Of a stretch of 64,000 nt of DNA, positions 7,981 to 16,580 are shown piece after piece. Position 1 is the first letter of the stretch. Each line of letters starts with the position of its first letter. The position numbers and the translations under genes were made by a program. Under the pieces are notes generated by a model. It saw only the letters and a list, made by a program, of their open reading frames with translations. It was not told where the DNA came from and ran no database searches. The stretch lies in assembly GCF_000805335.1 (NCBI RefSeq), contig NZ_KN708638.1, positions 2,365,632 through 2,429,631 of the forward strand. Reading direction: 5' to 3'. This DNA comes from Streptomyces sp. CT34 (GTDB lineage: Bacteria > Actinomycetota > Actinomycetes > Streptomycetales > Streptomycetaceae).

Positions 7981-9057
7981 TCAGCCGGCCTGTGCCACCG
8001 CGCGGGCAAGCCGGGTCGCGGCCAGCGCGCGGGGAGCGCTGCCGCCGTCGCGGCGGCGCGGGTGCACGGTGTTGGCCAGCAGGATGAGGAAGGTGTCGGT
8101 GGCCCGGTCCAGGACCAGGCTGGTGCCGGTGAAGCCGGTGTGCCCGGCGGCGCCCCGGCCGGCCAGTTCGCCCATGAAGTACGGCTGGTCGACGACGAAG
8201 CCGAGGCCGGGCGGGTCGAGCAGCGCGGCGACCGCGTCCGGGCCGAGGATCCGGGCGGTGCCGTACCCGCCGCCGTTGAGCAGCGTCCGGCAGAGGACGG
8301 CCAGGTCCTGGGCGGTGGAGAAGAGCCCGGCGTGCCCGGCGACCCCGCCCAGCGCCCAGGCGTTCTCGTCGTGCACCTCACCGCGCACCATGCCGCGGTC
8401 CGCCTTGGCCCACGGCCGCCGCTGGTCCTCGGTCGCGGCCACGCCCTGCGGCCCCAGCGGGCCGTAGGAGGTGCTTGCCATGCCCAGCGGGCCGGTGATG
8501 CCCGTGTGGATCAGGGCGTCCAGGCGGCGCCCGGTGAGCCGTTCCAGGATCAGCTGGAGGGCGATGAGGTTCAGGTCGGAGTAGCGGTATCCGGGGTGCG
8601 GGCCGCCGGACGGGGCGGCGGACTCGGCCCACAGCAGCGCCAGTTGGGCGGCGCGCTCCCGGTGTTCGTGGAAGGGGAGTTCGGGGGCCAGCCCCGAGGT
8701 GTGCCGGAGCAGCCGGCGGACGGGGATGCCGGGGGCGAAGGCGGGGAGGTGGGCGGCGGCCGGCTCGTCGAGGGACAGCCGGCCGCGCTCGATCTGCTGG
8801 ACCACGGCGATGGCGGTGAAGAGCTTGGTGAGCGAGGCGAGGTCGAAGACGGTGCCGACCCGCATCGGCTCCCACAGGTCGCGGGGCAGCTCGATGCCGC
8901 GGTCCCGCTCGGGGTCGTGGCCGCGGTAGCGCACCGCCCAGCCGGCCGCCGCCTCGGCGGCGACCACCGGTCCGCGGCCGGCCAGCACCACGGCTCCGGC
9001 GCACCACGGCGGACGGCCGTCGGGCAGTGCCCGTACGCCGCTGACCAGCCGTTCCAT
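7981..9057 (-). CDS. Serine hydrolase, class C beta-lactamase-like
   Basis: The 358-aa protein is a penicillin-binding-protein-like serine hydrolase. It has the SxxK motif S75-L-T-K78 (FDLASLTKLF), the second motif Y159-S-D161 (GYRYSDLN, where the usual third residue is Asn) and a C-terminal GHTGFTG block that replaces KTG. These define the beta-lactamase/esterase family of Streptomyces (EstB-like). No signal peptide is visible, so it is probably cytosolic and not a true beta-lactamase. The substrate is unknown. It lies 56 bp upstream of the efflux gene's stop on the same strand, so it could be the last gene of a short unit with it. Confidence 0.85.
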   Translation of the reverse strand: MERLVSGVRALPDGRPPWCAGAVVLAGRGPVVAAEAAAGWAVRYRGHDPERDRGIELPRDLWEPMRVGTVFDLASLTKLFTAIAVVQQIERGRLSLDEPAAAHLPAFAPGIPVRRLLRHTSGLAPELPFHEHRERAAQLALLWAESAAPSGGPHPGYRYSDLNLIALQLILERLTGRRLDALIHTGITGPLGMASTSYGPLGPQGVAATEDQRRPWAKADRGMVRGEVHDENAWALGGVAGHAGLFSTAQDLAVLCRTLLNGGGYGTARILGPDAVAALLDPPGLGFVVDQPYFMGELAGRGAAGHTGFTGTSLVLDRATDTFLILLANTVHPRRRDGGSAPRALAATRLARAVAQAG

Positions 9058-9113
9058 CCAGGCGGGGTGCAGTCCCGCCTGGGCCGGTGTGCCGTATCGG
9101 AGCCTGGGTGCGT

Positions 9114-10472
9114 TCAGAGCCTGGTCCTCTCGCCGGCGGTGTGCGCGGGGCGCTCCTCCCTACGCTGCCACGGTCGGCACATTCCCAGGAAGCTCACGAG
9201 CGCGAGAACGGCACACGACAGCTGTACGACGGCCATCGGTACGGCGGTCCGCTCGCCCGCGACGCCCACCAGAGGGGAGGCCACCGAGCCGAGCAGGAAC
9301 GTGGAGGTACCCAGCAGCGCGGAGGCGGAGCCGGCCGCGTGCGGGGTGCGCAGCAGCGCCAGGGTGTTGGTGCTCGGCATGACCAGGCCCATCGCGGACA
9401 TCAGCACGAACAGCCCGGCGGCCGTCGGCGCCAGGCTGGCCCGTCCGAGGACCCCGGACGACAGCAGCAGCAGGCCGATCCCGGCGAGCGCGACCAGCGC
9501 TAGGCCGGTGCCCAGCACCTTGTCCAGGGAGACCCGGCCGACCAGCAGCTTCCCGTTGATCTGGCCGACCACCACCAGCCCGACGGAGTTGACGCCGAAG
9601 AGCAGGCCGAAGGTCTGCGGAGAGGCTCCGTAGATCTCCTGGATGACGAACGGCGAGGCGGAGATGTACGCGAAGAGCGCCGCGAAGGCGAAGGCGCCCA
9701 CGAGGAGGTAGCCGGAGAAGACCCGGTCGGCGAGCAGATCGCGCATGGTGCGCAGGGCCTGGCCCAGCCCGCCCGGATGCCGGCGCCCGGGCGGCAGGGT
9801 CTCGTCCAGCCGCCGCCAGACGAGGAGGGTGAGCAGCAGCCCGACGGCGGTCAGCACGACGAAGACCCCGCGCCAGTCGGTGATCCGCAGGATCTGGCCG
9901 CCGATGAGCGGGGCGACGACCGGCGCCACCCCGGAGATCAGCATGAGGGTGGAGAAGAACCGGGCCATCGCCACACCGTCGTAGAGGTCGCGCACCACCG
10001 CCCGCGCGATGACGATGCCGGCGGCGCCCGCCAGTCCCTGCAACAGGCGGAAGGCGATGAGGAGTTCGGCGTTGGTGGCGACCGCGCACAGGGCGGTGGC
10101 CAGGACGTAGACCACCATGCCGGCGAGCAGCGGGCGGCGGCGTCCCCACTTGTCGCTCATCGGACCGACGATCATCTGGCCCAGGGCCATGCCCGCCAGG
10201 CAGGTGGTGAGGGTGAGCTGGACGGTGGCGGCCGGGCTGTTCAGGGCCGCGGTGACCTGCGGCAGCGCCGGCAGGTACATGTCCATGGAGAGCGGCGGGA
10301 CGGCCGTGAGACCACCGAGGACGAGGGTGACGAGAAGGCTGGTGCGACGAGACCCGGCCAACGCGGCCGGTGCGGCCGGCGCCGGGCCCCGCCCTTCTAT
10401 GGCGGGCCGGTCGGTGGGCTCGCCGCTCGGTTCGTCCGTGCTCGCGGCGGCTCCGGCGCCGGGCTCCGTCAT
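9114..10472 (-). CDS. Bcr/CflA-type MFS drug exporter
   Basis: The 452-aa protein has 12 predicted membrane segments. Bcr/CflA signatures are the first helix with PPLSMDMYLPALP and the loop 2-3 motif GPMSDKWGRRRPLL. Members export chloramphenicol-, bicyclomycin- or cysteine-like compounds by proton antiport. The start MTEPGAG at 10472 is chosen because GGAG sits 6 bp upstream; an in-frame ATG at 10484 is weaker, and the far longer frame reads through the TTGPP-type repeat region. The N-terminal 45 residues are a Pro/Ala/Glu-rich cytosolic tail. It is divergent from the SDR gene. Confidence 0.9.
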   Translation of the reverse strand: MTEPGAGAAASTDEPSGEPTDRPAIEGRGPAPAAPAALAGSRRTSLLVTLVLGGLTAVPPLSMDMYLPALPQVTAALNSPAATVQLTLTTCLAGMALGQMIVGPMSDKWGRRRPLLAGMVVYVLATALCAVATNAELLIAFRLLQGLAGAAGIVIARAVVRDLYDGVAMARFFSTLMLISGVAPVVAPLIGGQILRITDWRGVFVVLTAVGLLLTLLVWRRLDETLPPGRRHPGGLGQALRTMRDLLADRVFSGYLLVGAFAFAALFAYISASPFVIQEIYGASPQTFGLLFGVNSVGLVVVGQINGKLLVGRVSLDKVLGTGLALVALAGIGLLLLSSGVLGRASLAPTAAGLFVLMSAMGLVMPSTNTLALLRTPHAAGSASALLGTSTFLLGSVASPLVGVAGERTAVPMAVVQLSCAVLALVSFLGMCRPWQRREERPAHTAGERTRL

Positions 10473-10743
10473 GAGTGTCTCCATGGGTCGGTGATGGCAG
10501 CACCATGGTGGCACGCGGCCGGCGGCGCCCGGTGCGGTTGGCCGCGGTCCTCTCGACCTGGGCCTTGCCGGCCCTGACCCATCGGACACCGCCCTGCGTC
10601 CGCCCGCGCCGGGCCCCACATCCGCCCCGCGCCGTCGCACACCCCGGCATGCGCCGGGGCCCGCGACCGGATGCGCGCCGGGCATGCCCCGGGGAGCCGC
10701 ACCCGGGCCCGCGCCGGAGCACGCCGGCGCACGCCCCGCGGCG

Positions 10744-10825
10744 TGCGGACCGCCCACGACCGGACCGCCCACCACCGGACCACCCGCTACGGGACCACCC
10801 GCCACCGGTCCGCCCGCCACCGGGC
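10744..10825. repeat. 15-bp tandem repeat (ACCGGACCRCCCRCY)
   Basis: About five imperfect copies of a 15-bp unit lie in the divergent gap between the MFS and SDR genes (full units at 10759, 10774, 10789 and 10804). In the SDR frame they would encode [10 protein letters not shown] pentapeptides, and on the other strand AGGPV pentapeptides. Neither is preceded by a ribosome site, so I treat the block as non-coding, with an N-terminal extension of the SDR as the alternative. Confidence 0.7.
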
Positions 10826-10884
10826 CAACGGCGGCCGGGCCGCGGCCCGGTGGGGTGTCGCCGGGTTCGCTCCCCGTACGCCGT

Positions 10885-10890
10885 TACGCT
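10885..10890 (+). promoter_or_regulatory. Candidate -10 of leaderless SDR gene
   Basis: TACGCT lies 6 bp before the ATG at 10897 and no ribosome binding site is present. The same TACGCT-6-ATG layout is seen at the MarR gene (minus strand, ATG 52121). Confidence 0.45.
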
Positions 10891-10896
10891 GCCGCC

Positions 10897-11829
10897 ATGG
10901 CACAGAACACAGAGCGGTCACGGGCCGCACAGGCGCCCCCGTTGGCACGGGCCGGGCAGGTGGGCGGGACGGCGACCGCGGCCCGGCCGACGCTCCCGGC
11001 GCCGTCCTCGCGGGCCGGGACACCGCAGACGGCACCGGCGCCCCAGGAGGCGCGGGCGGGCGCGGCGGCGGCCCGCAGGGTGGCCGTGGTCACCGGCGCC
11101 GGCTCCGGCATCGGGCGGGCGGTCGCCCTGGCCCTGATCGCCGCCAACTGGACCGTGGTGCTGGCCGGCCGGCGCGCGGCGGCCCTGGAAGAGACCGCCC
11201 GCCAGGTCGGGTACGCGGGCATCGACGGCCCCGCGGTCGTGCCGGTGCCCACCGACGTCACCCGGCCCCACGAGGTCGACGCCCTCTTCGCGGCCGTACG
11301 GGACCGCTTCGGCCGGCTGGACCTGCTCTTCAACAACGCGGGCATCTTCGGGCCGCCCACCCCCCTGGACGAACTCTCCTACGAGGACTGGCGGTCGGTC
11401 GTCGACGTCAACCTCAACGGCGCGTTCCTGTGCGCCCGGGCCGCGTTCCGCTTGATGAAGGCGCAGGACCCGCAGGGCGGCCGGATCATCAACAACGGCT
11501 CCCTCTCCGCCCATGTGCCCCGGCCGCACTCCCTCGCGTACACCGCCACCAAGCACGCGATGACCGGGCTGACCAAGTCACTGTCCCTGGACGGCCGTCC
11601 GTACCGGATCGCCTGCGGCCAGATCGACATCGGCAACGCGGCCACCGAGATGACCGGCCGGATGCGGACCGGCATCCTCCAGGCGAACGGCCGCACGGAG
11701 GTCGAGCCGGTGATGGACGCGGCCGATGTGGCCCGGACGGTCGTACACATGGCGGCGCTGCCGCTGGAGGCCAATGTGCAGTTCGCGACGGTGATGGCGA
11801 CGAACATGCCGTACATCGGGCGGGGTTGA
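10897..11829 (+). CDS. Short-chain dehydrogenase/reductase
   Basis: The 310-aa NAD(P)-dependent oxidoreductase has the classical SDR signatures. The cofactor motif TGAGSGIG lies at about 66-73, and the following acidic/Arg loop AGRR suggests NADP. NNAG stabilises the sheet, and the catalytic set is Ser in NNGSLSAH with Tyr and Lys in [10 protein letters not shown]. The first 60 residues are a Thr/Ala/Pro-rich extension not seen in most SDRs. The C-terminal part ([14 protein letters not shown]) is typical of a subfamily that acts on small alcohols or ketones. The substrate is unknown. A PhzF gene follows after 53 bp with a short hairpin between. Confidence 0.9.
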   Translation: MAQNTERSRAAQAPPLARAGQVGGTATAARPTLPAPSSRAGTPQTAPAPQEARAGAAAARRVAVVTGAGSGIGRAVALALIAANWTVVLAGRRAAALEETARQVGYAGIDGPAVVPVPTDVTRPHEVDALFAAVRDRFGRLDLLFNNAGIFGPPTPLDELSYEDWRSVVDVNLNGAFLCARAAFRLMKAQDPQGGRIINNGSLSAHVPRPHSLAYTATKHAMTGLTKSLSLDGRPYRIACGQIDIGNAATEMTGRMRTGILQANGRTEVEPVMDAADVARTVVHMAALPLEANVQFATVMATNMPYIGRG

Positions 11830-11840
11830 CGGGCAGCGGG

Positions 11841-11862
11841 CCGCCCGGGAATAGCCGGGCGG
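11841..11862. terminator. Hairpin CCGCCCGG-N6-CCGGGCGG
   Basis: A perfect 8-bp stem with a 6-base loop lies between the SDR stop and the PhzF start, 20 bp before the PhzF ATG. There is no U-tract. It may attenuate transcription or protect the 3' end of the SDR message. Confidence 0.5.
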
Positions 11863-11882
11863 CGGTCGGAGGTTCCCCGGCC

Positions 11883-12800
11883 ATGACACACGACGCCACC
11901 GCCGGGGACACCGCCCGCGCCCCCGAGGTCCTCCACTACACCGCGTTCTCCACCGACCCCGAGGGCGGCAACCCGGCCGGCGTCGTGCTGGACGCCACCG
12001 GGCTGGACGACGCCGCACAGCTCGCCGTCGCGGCCGACGTCGGCTATTCGGAGACCGCGTTCCTGACCGCCCCGCCCGAGGGGCTGGGCGAGCCCGGACG
12101 GGCCTTCACCATCCGGTACTTCAGCCCGCTCGCCGAGGTCGCGTTCTGCGGCCATGCGACGGTCGCCACCGCGGTCGCCCTCGCCGAGCGCACCGGCCCC
12201 GGCGACTTCGTCTTCGCCACCCAGGCGGGCCCGGTACCGGTCACCGTCACCCGGCACGGCGACGCCCTCCAGGCCACCCTCACCAGCGTCGAACCACGCA
12301 TCGCCCCGGTCGACCCGGCCGACCTCGACGAGGCGCTGGCCGCCCTGGACTGGCCCGCCGCCGACCTCGACCCGGCGCTGCCGCCCCGTATCGCCTACGC
12401 CGGGGCCCGCCACCTGGTCCTCGGCGCCGCCACCCGCGCCCGGCTCGCCGCCCTCGACTACGACTTCGACCGGCTGGCGGCCCTGATGCGCCGTCTGGAC
12501 CTGACCACCCTCCAACTGGCCTGGCGGGAGAGCGACACGGTCTTCCACGTCCGCGCCCCGTTCCCCGTCGGCGGCGTCGTGGAGGACCCGGCCACCGGTG
12601 CCGCGGCAGCGGCCTTCGGCGCATACACCCGCGCCCTGGGCCTGGTCACCGCCCCGGCGACGCTGACCCTCCATCAGGGCCACGACCTCGGCCGCCCCGG
12701 CCTGCTGACCGTCGACCTGCGGTCGGGCGACCCGCGGTCACACGTCAGCGGAACGGCGACGGCGATCCCGGCGGCAGCGACCCCGGCAGCGGACGCCTGA
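11883..12800 (+). CDS. PhzF family isomerase (second copy)
   Basis: The 305-aa protein has the full PhzF pattern: LHYTAFSTDPEGGNPAGVVL, VGYSETAFLT with the catalytic-type Glu, FSPLAEVAFCGHATVATA, and near the end GGVVEDPATGAAAAAFGAYT. GGAGG about 11 bp upstream supports ATG 11883. It is about 35 residues longer than typical because of low-complexity ends (a Thr/Ala N-terminus and a PAAATPAADA tail). It shares the fold with the gene at 2699-3514 but is clearly diverged, so the two are paralogs and not a recent duplication. It follows the SDR gene on the same strand and may be co-transcribed. Confidence 0.88.
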   Translation: MTHDATAGDTARAPEVLHYTAFSTDPEGGNPAGVVLDATGLDDAAQLAVAADVGYSETAFLTAPPEGLGEPGRAFTIRYFSPLAEVAFCGHATVATAVALAERTGPGDFVFATQAGPVPVTVTRHGDALQATLTSVEPRIAPVDPADLDEALAALDWPAADLDPALPPRIAYAGARHLVLGAATRARLAALDYDFDRLAALMRRLDLTTLQLAWRESDTVFHVRAPFPVGGVVEDPATGAAAAAFGAYTRALGLVTAPATLTLHQGHDLGRPGLLTVDLRSGDPRSHVSGTATAIPAAATPAADA

Positions 12801-13130
12801 CGGACCGCGCCCGAGCAGCGGGAGGCGGAGGCCGGGGGCGGGAAGCAGGGGTGAGGCTGGGCACCCGGTCCCCCTCCCCGCTCGCGGCGGGCGCATGCCG
12901 CCCACCGCACACCCGCACCCGCACCCGCACCCGCACCCGCACCCGACGCGAGCGGAATCCCGTACGTGCCGTCGGACGGCGCGGTCACACACCCCACGCA
13001 GCGCAGCGGGCCAACATCCCGCCCGGTTGCCGATCCCTCACGCCAATTCCACACCGCGCCCCCTGCCGCCCCACCACGGCCGGTGGCAGCCTGGCAGCTC
13101 CGATCCGCCGCTACCCGATCGGAGTGACGC
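12801..13130. other. 330-bp intergenic region
   Basis: No gene is supported here. The stretch holds a hexanucleotide repeat at 12908-12946 and the upstream region of the protease gene. The short frames reading His-Pro or Gly-Cys repeats are products of the hexamer repeat. Confidence 0.6.
12908..12946. repeat. (CACCCG)n hexamer repeat
   Basis: Six to seven near-perfect copies of CACCCG occur in the spacer before the secreted protease gene. It is low-complexity and likely variable in length. No regulatory role can be seen. Confidence 0.85.
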
Positions 13131-14135
13131 GTGACACGACCCCTCCCAGGCATACCGGCGATCGCCGCCGGTGCGCTGCTGGCCCTGCTGCTCCCCGCCG
13201 GCCAGGCCGGTGCGGCCACCCCGCAGCACGCCCCGCGCGCCGCCACCGCGGCGTCCCCGCTCCGCACGCCGGACGCCTTCTGGACCGCGGACCGGATGCG
13301 TTCCGCCACCCCGCTCGACCTCGCCATCTCATCACCGAAGAGCGGCAGTTCGGCCGCGGTCCCGCGCAGCGGCCCGCTGACGGTGCTGCCCACCCTCCCG
13401 CAACTCCGGCTCCCGAACGCGCCCTCGCTCCCGCCGCTCCCCTCGCTCCTCCCCGGGGTCGAGACCGGCGGCCCCTGGAACGGCCGCGGCGCGGTCACCA
13501 GGACCACCGGGCGGGTGTTCTTCACCTACCAGGGCCGTCCGGCCTCCTGCTCCGGCGACGCGGTGACCAGCGCCAACAAGAGCACCGTGCTCACCGCCGG
13601 GCACTGCGTGAAACTGGATGGCGCCTGGCACACCCACTGGGTCTTCGTCCCCGGCTACCACGACGGCAAGGCCCCGTACGGGAAGTGGGCCGCCGCCCGG
13701 ACGCTCGCCACCCCCCAGTGGACGGCGAAGGAGGACCTCACCTACGACATCGGCGCCGCGGTCGTCGCCCCGCTGGGCGGCAGGAAGCTCACCGATGTCG
13801 TCGGCGGCCAGGGCCTGTCCTTCAACTCCGGCTACCACAAGCAGATGTACGCCTTCGGCTACCCGGCCGAGGCCCCCTACGACGGCAGCAAGCTCAGCTA
13901 CTGCTCCGGCACCACCCTCAAGGACCCGCTGCTGTCCAAGGACCACGGGCTGCCCTGCAACATGACCGGCGGCGCCAGCGGCGGCCCCTGGTTCACCTCG
14001 TTCGACGCGCACACCGGCACCGGCCTGCAATCCTCGGTCAACAGCTTCGGCTACCGATTCCTGCCCAACACCATGTTCGGCCCGTACTTCGGCGCCGACG
14101 CCAAGAACCTCTACACCAAGGCCCAGACATCCTGA
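13131..14135 (+). CDS. Secreted trypsin-like serine protease
   Basis: GTG 13131 is preceded by GGAG with 6-bp spacing. The 334-aa protein starts with a Sec signal (MTRPLPGIPAIAAGALLALLLPAGQ, cut likely near AGA-AT). After a Pro/Leu-rich spacer comes an S1 fold: TAGHCV with the catalytic His, DLTYDIGAAVV with the Asp, and NMTGGASGGPW with the Ser. Cys pairs flank the His (SCSGD...HC). This form (V8/glutamyl-endopeptidase-like) is common among streptomycete secreted peptidases. The roughly 100-residue region between the signal and the catalytic domain probably acts as a propeptide. The gene is monocistronic with a strong terminator downstream. Confidence 0.92.
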   Translation: MTRPLPGIPAIAAGALLALLLPAGQAGAATPQHAPRAATAASPLRTPDAFWTADRMRSATPLDLAISSPKSGSSAAVPRSGPLTVLPTLPQLRLPNAPSLPPLPSLLPGVETGGPWNGRGAVTRTTGRVFFTYQGRPASCSGDAVTSANKSTVLTAGHCVKLDGAWHTHWVFVPGYHDGKAPYGKWAAARTLATPQWTAKEDLTYDIGAAVVAPLGGRKLTDVVGGQGLSFNSGYHKQMYAFGYPAEAPYDGSKLSYCSGTTLKDPLLSKDHGLPCNMTGGASGGPWFTSFDAHTGTGLQSSVNSFGYRFLPNTMFGPYFGADAKNLYTKAQTS

Positions 14136-14147
14136 CCGGCGGGCCGT

Positions 14148-14175
14148 GAGCGGGCCGCGGCCCCGCGGCCCGCTC
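14148..14175. terminator. Bidirectional terminator hairpin
   Basis: A perfect 13-bp stem (GAGCGGGCCGCGG and its complement) with a 2-base loop lies between the convergent protease and membrane-protein genes. As usual for Streptomyces there is no U-tract. Confidence 0.75.
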
Positions 14176-14184
14176 GCCCGCCGC

Positions 14185-14550
14185 TCACTCCCTCACCGCC
14201 ACCGCGCACGCGGTGTCCGGCCGGTCGCAGCCCGACGACGGCCCACCGCGCCCCAGTTCACCGGACGGCTGGACAACGGTCGTCCCGCCCTCCCGCGGCC
14301 CCGCCCCGAAGGTGTCGTCCCGCCACCCCAGCAGCGCCGAGGCCACCACCACGATCAGCACCATCACCGCGAACACCAGCAACGGCCGGGCGCGCCGGGC
14401 CAGTTGGCGCACCCGCCCGGTCCGCCGCGACGCCGTCCCGTACGCCGTGCGGGGCCCCGGAACCGTCCGCGCCGCCCCCGTACGCGGCACCCCCAGCGCG
14501 CGTCCGAGCCGCCTCTTCCAATACACCAACCGGTAGTAGAGCTTCAGCAC
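14185..14550 (-). CDS. Small single-pass membrane protein
   Basis: GTG 14550 has a GAGGGGG site upstream, giving a 121-aa product. The cytosolic N-terminus is basic (LKLYYRLVYWKRRLGRALG and RRTGRVRQLARRARP), followed by one membrane helix (LLVFAVMVLIVVVASALLGW) and an extracytoplasmic tail rich in Gly/Pro ending CDRPDTACAVAVRE. I recognise no family. The basic N-terminus and topology (N-in) are clear. The 429-bp region upstream has no other gene. Confidence 0.6.
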   Translation of the reverse strand: MLKLYYRLVYWKRRLGRALGVPRTGAARTVPGPRTAYGTASRRTGRVRQLARRARPLLVFAVMVLIVVVASALLGWRDDTFGAGPREGGTTVVQPSGELGRGGPSSGCDRPDTACAVAVRE

Positions 14551-14979
14551 CGCGGTGCCCCCTCGTGCGACAACCCAGGAAAGGCACGAGGGTACTGGCC
14601 CCCCGGCCGGCACGGCCCCCGCGCACGGCAACGTATGGTACGACTCTCGCCGGCCGGGCCATCATTCCGGGGATACCCGGCAACAGTTCCGACATATCCG
14701 GTAAGCGCGGATGATTCCCCACCCCTCCCCCACCCCACCACAACTCCACCCCCCACAACGCCAGTTTCCACGCGACGCCCGCCGCACCACCACTGGCCCC
14801 GCCCCACCCCAACCACGCCCCCTGCCGGTGAAACCCGAAGCACCACCGACGCCCAAAGCACCACCGAAGCCGAAGCACCACCGAAAACCGAAACGCACAC
14901 CGCACACGGAAACGGCCCCGCACGCCCCCGGAACGGACGGGAGCGGAGCGGGGCCGGAACGTGCACGCGTCGCCGGACG
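14551..14979. other. 429-bp intergenic region with short repeats
   Basis: I see no supported gene. Around 14838-14884 three copies of AAGCACCACCGA occur at 18- and 17-bp spacing in a Lys/Pro-type low-complexity stretch. Reading frames through it give only Pro/Lys or Trp/Gly-rich strings with no start signals. Confidence 0.5.
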
Positions 14980-15531
14980 TCAGCCCAGGCCAGGCAGACC
15001 CTTCACGCTGTCCGTGGACGGCAGGCCCTTGGTGGACAGCCCCTTCGTCGGCAGCCCCTTGGTGGACAGCGCCTTGCCCGGCAGGCCCTTGGTCGGCAGC
15101 GCCTTGGTGGGCAGTTCACCGGTGGCCAGGCCGTCGGTGGCGAGCCCATCGGTGGCCAGCTTGTCGGTGGGCAGCCCGCCGAGCAGGGTGCCGCCCTCCG
15201 TGGCCGCCTGCGCGGTCTCGCCCAGCAGCCCGGAGGACGCGCCGGTGGCGGTACCGAGAGCCTCGGTCGCCGACGGCGCCACCTCCCCCACGGCCGCACC
15301 CGACGCCTTGCTCACCTCGGGAACCGCCTTGTTGACGACCTTGCCCCCGGCCTCTCCCGCGAGATTCGTCGCCGTCTGCCCGGCCCCGCCCAACTGGTCG
15401 CCGACACCGTCGACATTGGTCAGCCCGCCCACATCAGGGGTCTTCGGCAAGTCCGCGGCCTGCGCTCCGGCAGCCGACCCCAGCGTCATCGCGGCGGCGG
15501 CCATACCCACTGCCGTAAGAACTCGTCGCAT
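14980..15531 (-). CDS. Secreted protein with C-terminal TKGLP-type repeats
   Basis: ATG 15531 is preceded by AAGGAG at 7 bp. The 183-aa product has a Sec signal (MRRVLTAVGMAAAAMTLGSA, cut after AQA). The middle is Gly/Ala/Thr-rich (VGGLTNVDGVGDQLGGAGQTATNLAGEA). The C-terminal third is about ten copies of a five-residue unit of the form x-T-K/D-G/A-L, read as ATDGL, PTKAL, PTKGL and STKGL. It has no Cys and no sorting motif. I do not recognise a family. Cell-surface or extracellular matrix protein is an inference from the signal and the repeat alone. Confidence 0.75.
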   Translation of the reverse strand: MRRVLTAVGMAAAAMTLGSAAGAQAADLPKTPDVGGLTNVDGVGDQLGGAGQTATNLAGEAGGKVVNKAVPEVSKASGAAVGEVAPSATEALGTATGASSGLLGETAQAATEGGTLLGGLPTDKLATDGLATDGLATGELPTKALPTKGLPGKALSTKGLPTKGLSTKGLPSTDSVKGLPGLG

Positions 15532-15785
15532 CAAGGACTCCTTGAGAGAGGGAGATGTGCTTGTGTGATGAGAACGATGAGCTGCCCGACCGGACACGCC
15601 CCGCAGGCGCTCCACGGGGCGCGAAGCGGAACAGGGGGCGGACCGACCACCCCGTACGCCGGGGCCCGCGCCCTGATCCCACAACCGCCGCCGCCCACCG
15701 CCCCGGACAGCGAACCCGCAGCTCAGACCGCCCGTTCCCGTCCCTGCCCGCATCACCGCCACCCGCTCCCCTCTAGGTTCCCGCC

Positions 15786-16270
15786 ATGCACACGGTCGCC
15801 GCCCTCGCGCTCAACCACGCGATCCCGGTGGACCTGTCCACCCCCATCGAGGTCTTCGACCGCGTCCTCGCCCGCGCCCGGGCTGCCCGACGGGGCGCCC
15901 CGGCCACCGGATCCGCGTCTGCACCCAGCAACCGGCGCTCGACACCGGCGCGTTCACACGGCGCGCACCATGGCGCCTGGACTGCCTCCAGGACGCGGAC
16001 ACCGTCACCGGCACCGCCGCCCCCACCGCTCCCCCCGCACCGGCCGTACGCACCGCCCTGCGCCGGGCCGCCGCGGGCTCATCCGCCGCGCCCAGCACCT
16101 CCTCGAAACCACCGGACACTCCGTCGAACACATCGGCACCAGGCCGGCTTCGGCTCCCCAACCGCCTTCCGCGACCGCTTCCAACACACCACCGGCGTCA
16201 GCCCCCCGGCACCTACCACTACCCCCACGCCTACCGCTACCGCCGCACCTTCACCCCGCCGACCAACCAA
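15786..16270 (+). pseudogene. Decayed GlxA-type (DJ-1/PfpI plus AraC) regulator
   Basis: The N-terminal MHTVAALALNHAIPVDLSTP and IEVFDRV match the start of GlxA-like regulators, but the frame then degrades. Fragments of the AraC half appear in different frames: LIRRAQHLLETTGHSVEHIG in one, AGFGSPTAFRDRFQHTTGVS in another (from about 16143), then a third frame with YHYPHAYRYRR. The total length (about 160 codons) is half of the normal 320, so there is a large internal deletion plus at least two frameshifts. The promoter-proximal part may still be transcribed but cannot give a working regulator. Confidence 0.7.
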
Positions 16271-16498
16271 CTGGATCACCGACTCGCACCCGCCGCCCAC
16301 CGAACGTTGCCTGGAATGTCCGTGGGGGGCCGCTTTGCTTCACCGCTGCCTGGTGGAACTTGCGGCGCGGACGATGTGGGCTCCTGGCCGTCGTGGCGCG
16401 TTGGCCGGGCCCGACCGGCAAAAACCCAGCACGCTAAGGTCCCCGGGAAGACCCAGGGCAAGAAGAAGCAACAAGAAGAAGCAAGCGGTAATTGATCA

Positions 16499-16534
16499 AG
16501 CCTGCTGCTCGCGGTTCCCCGCGAGCAGCAGGCT
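16499..16534. terminator. 16-bp perfect hairpin upstream of the chitosanase gene
   Basis: AGCCTGCTGCTCGCGG and its exact complement flank a TTCC loop. The stem ends 46 bp before the chitosanase start. It could terminate readthrough from the left, or act as an operator or 5'-UTR element of the chitosanase gene. A purine-rich AAGAAGAAGC tract (16460-16485) precedes it. Confidence 0.65.
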
Positions 16535-16580
16535 CTTCAGTGAGCTGGCGCAGTCAGCTAGGAACAGGCCGGAGCGGTTC

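Noticed and set aside
8062..9633. 523-codon plus-strand frame opposite the serine hydrolase and MFS genes
   Set aside because: Gly/Asp/Val-rich shadow; the minus-strand genes carry all family motifs.
10684..10896. N-terminal extension of the SDR through TTGPP repeats
   Set aside because: Open in frame, but no ribosome site and a low-complexity repeat. The -10-like hexamer before ATG 10897 and SDR family lengths favour the shorter start.
14146..16437. 763-codon plus-strand frame
   Set aside because: Pro/Arg-rich shadow across two minus-strand genes and the AraC pseudogene; no start signal and no consistent GC3.
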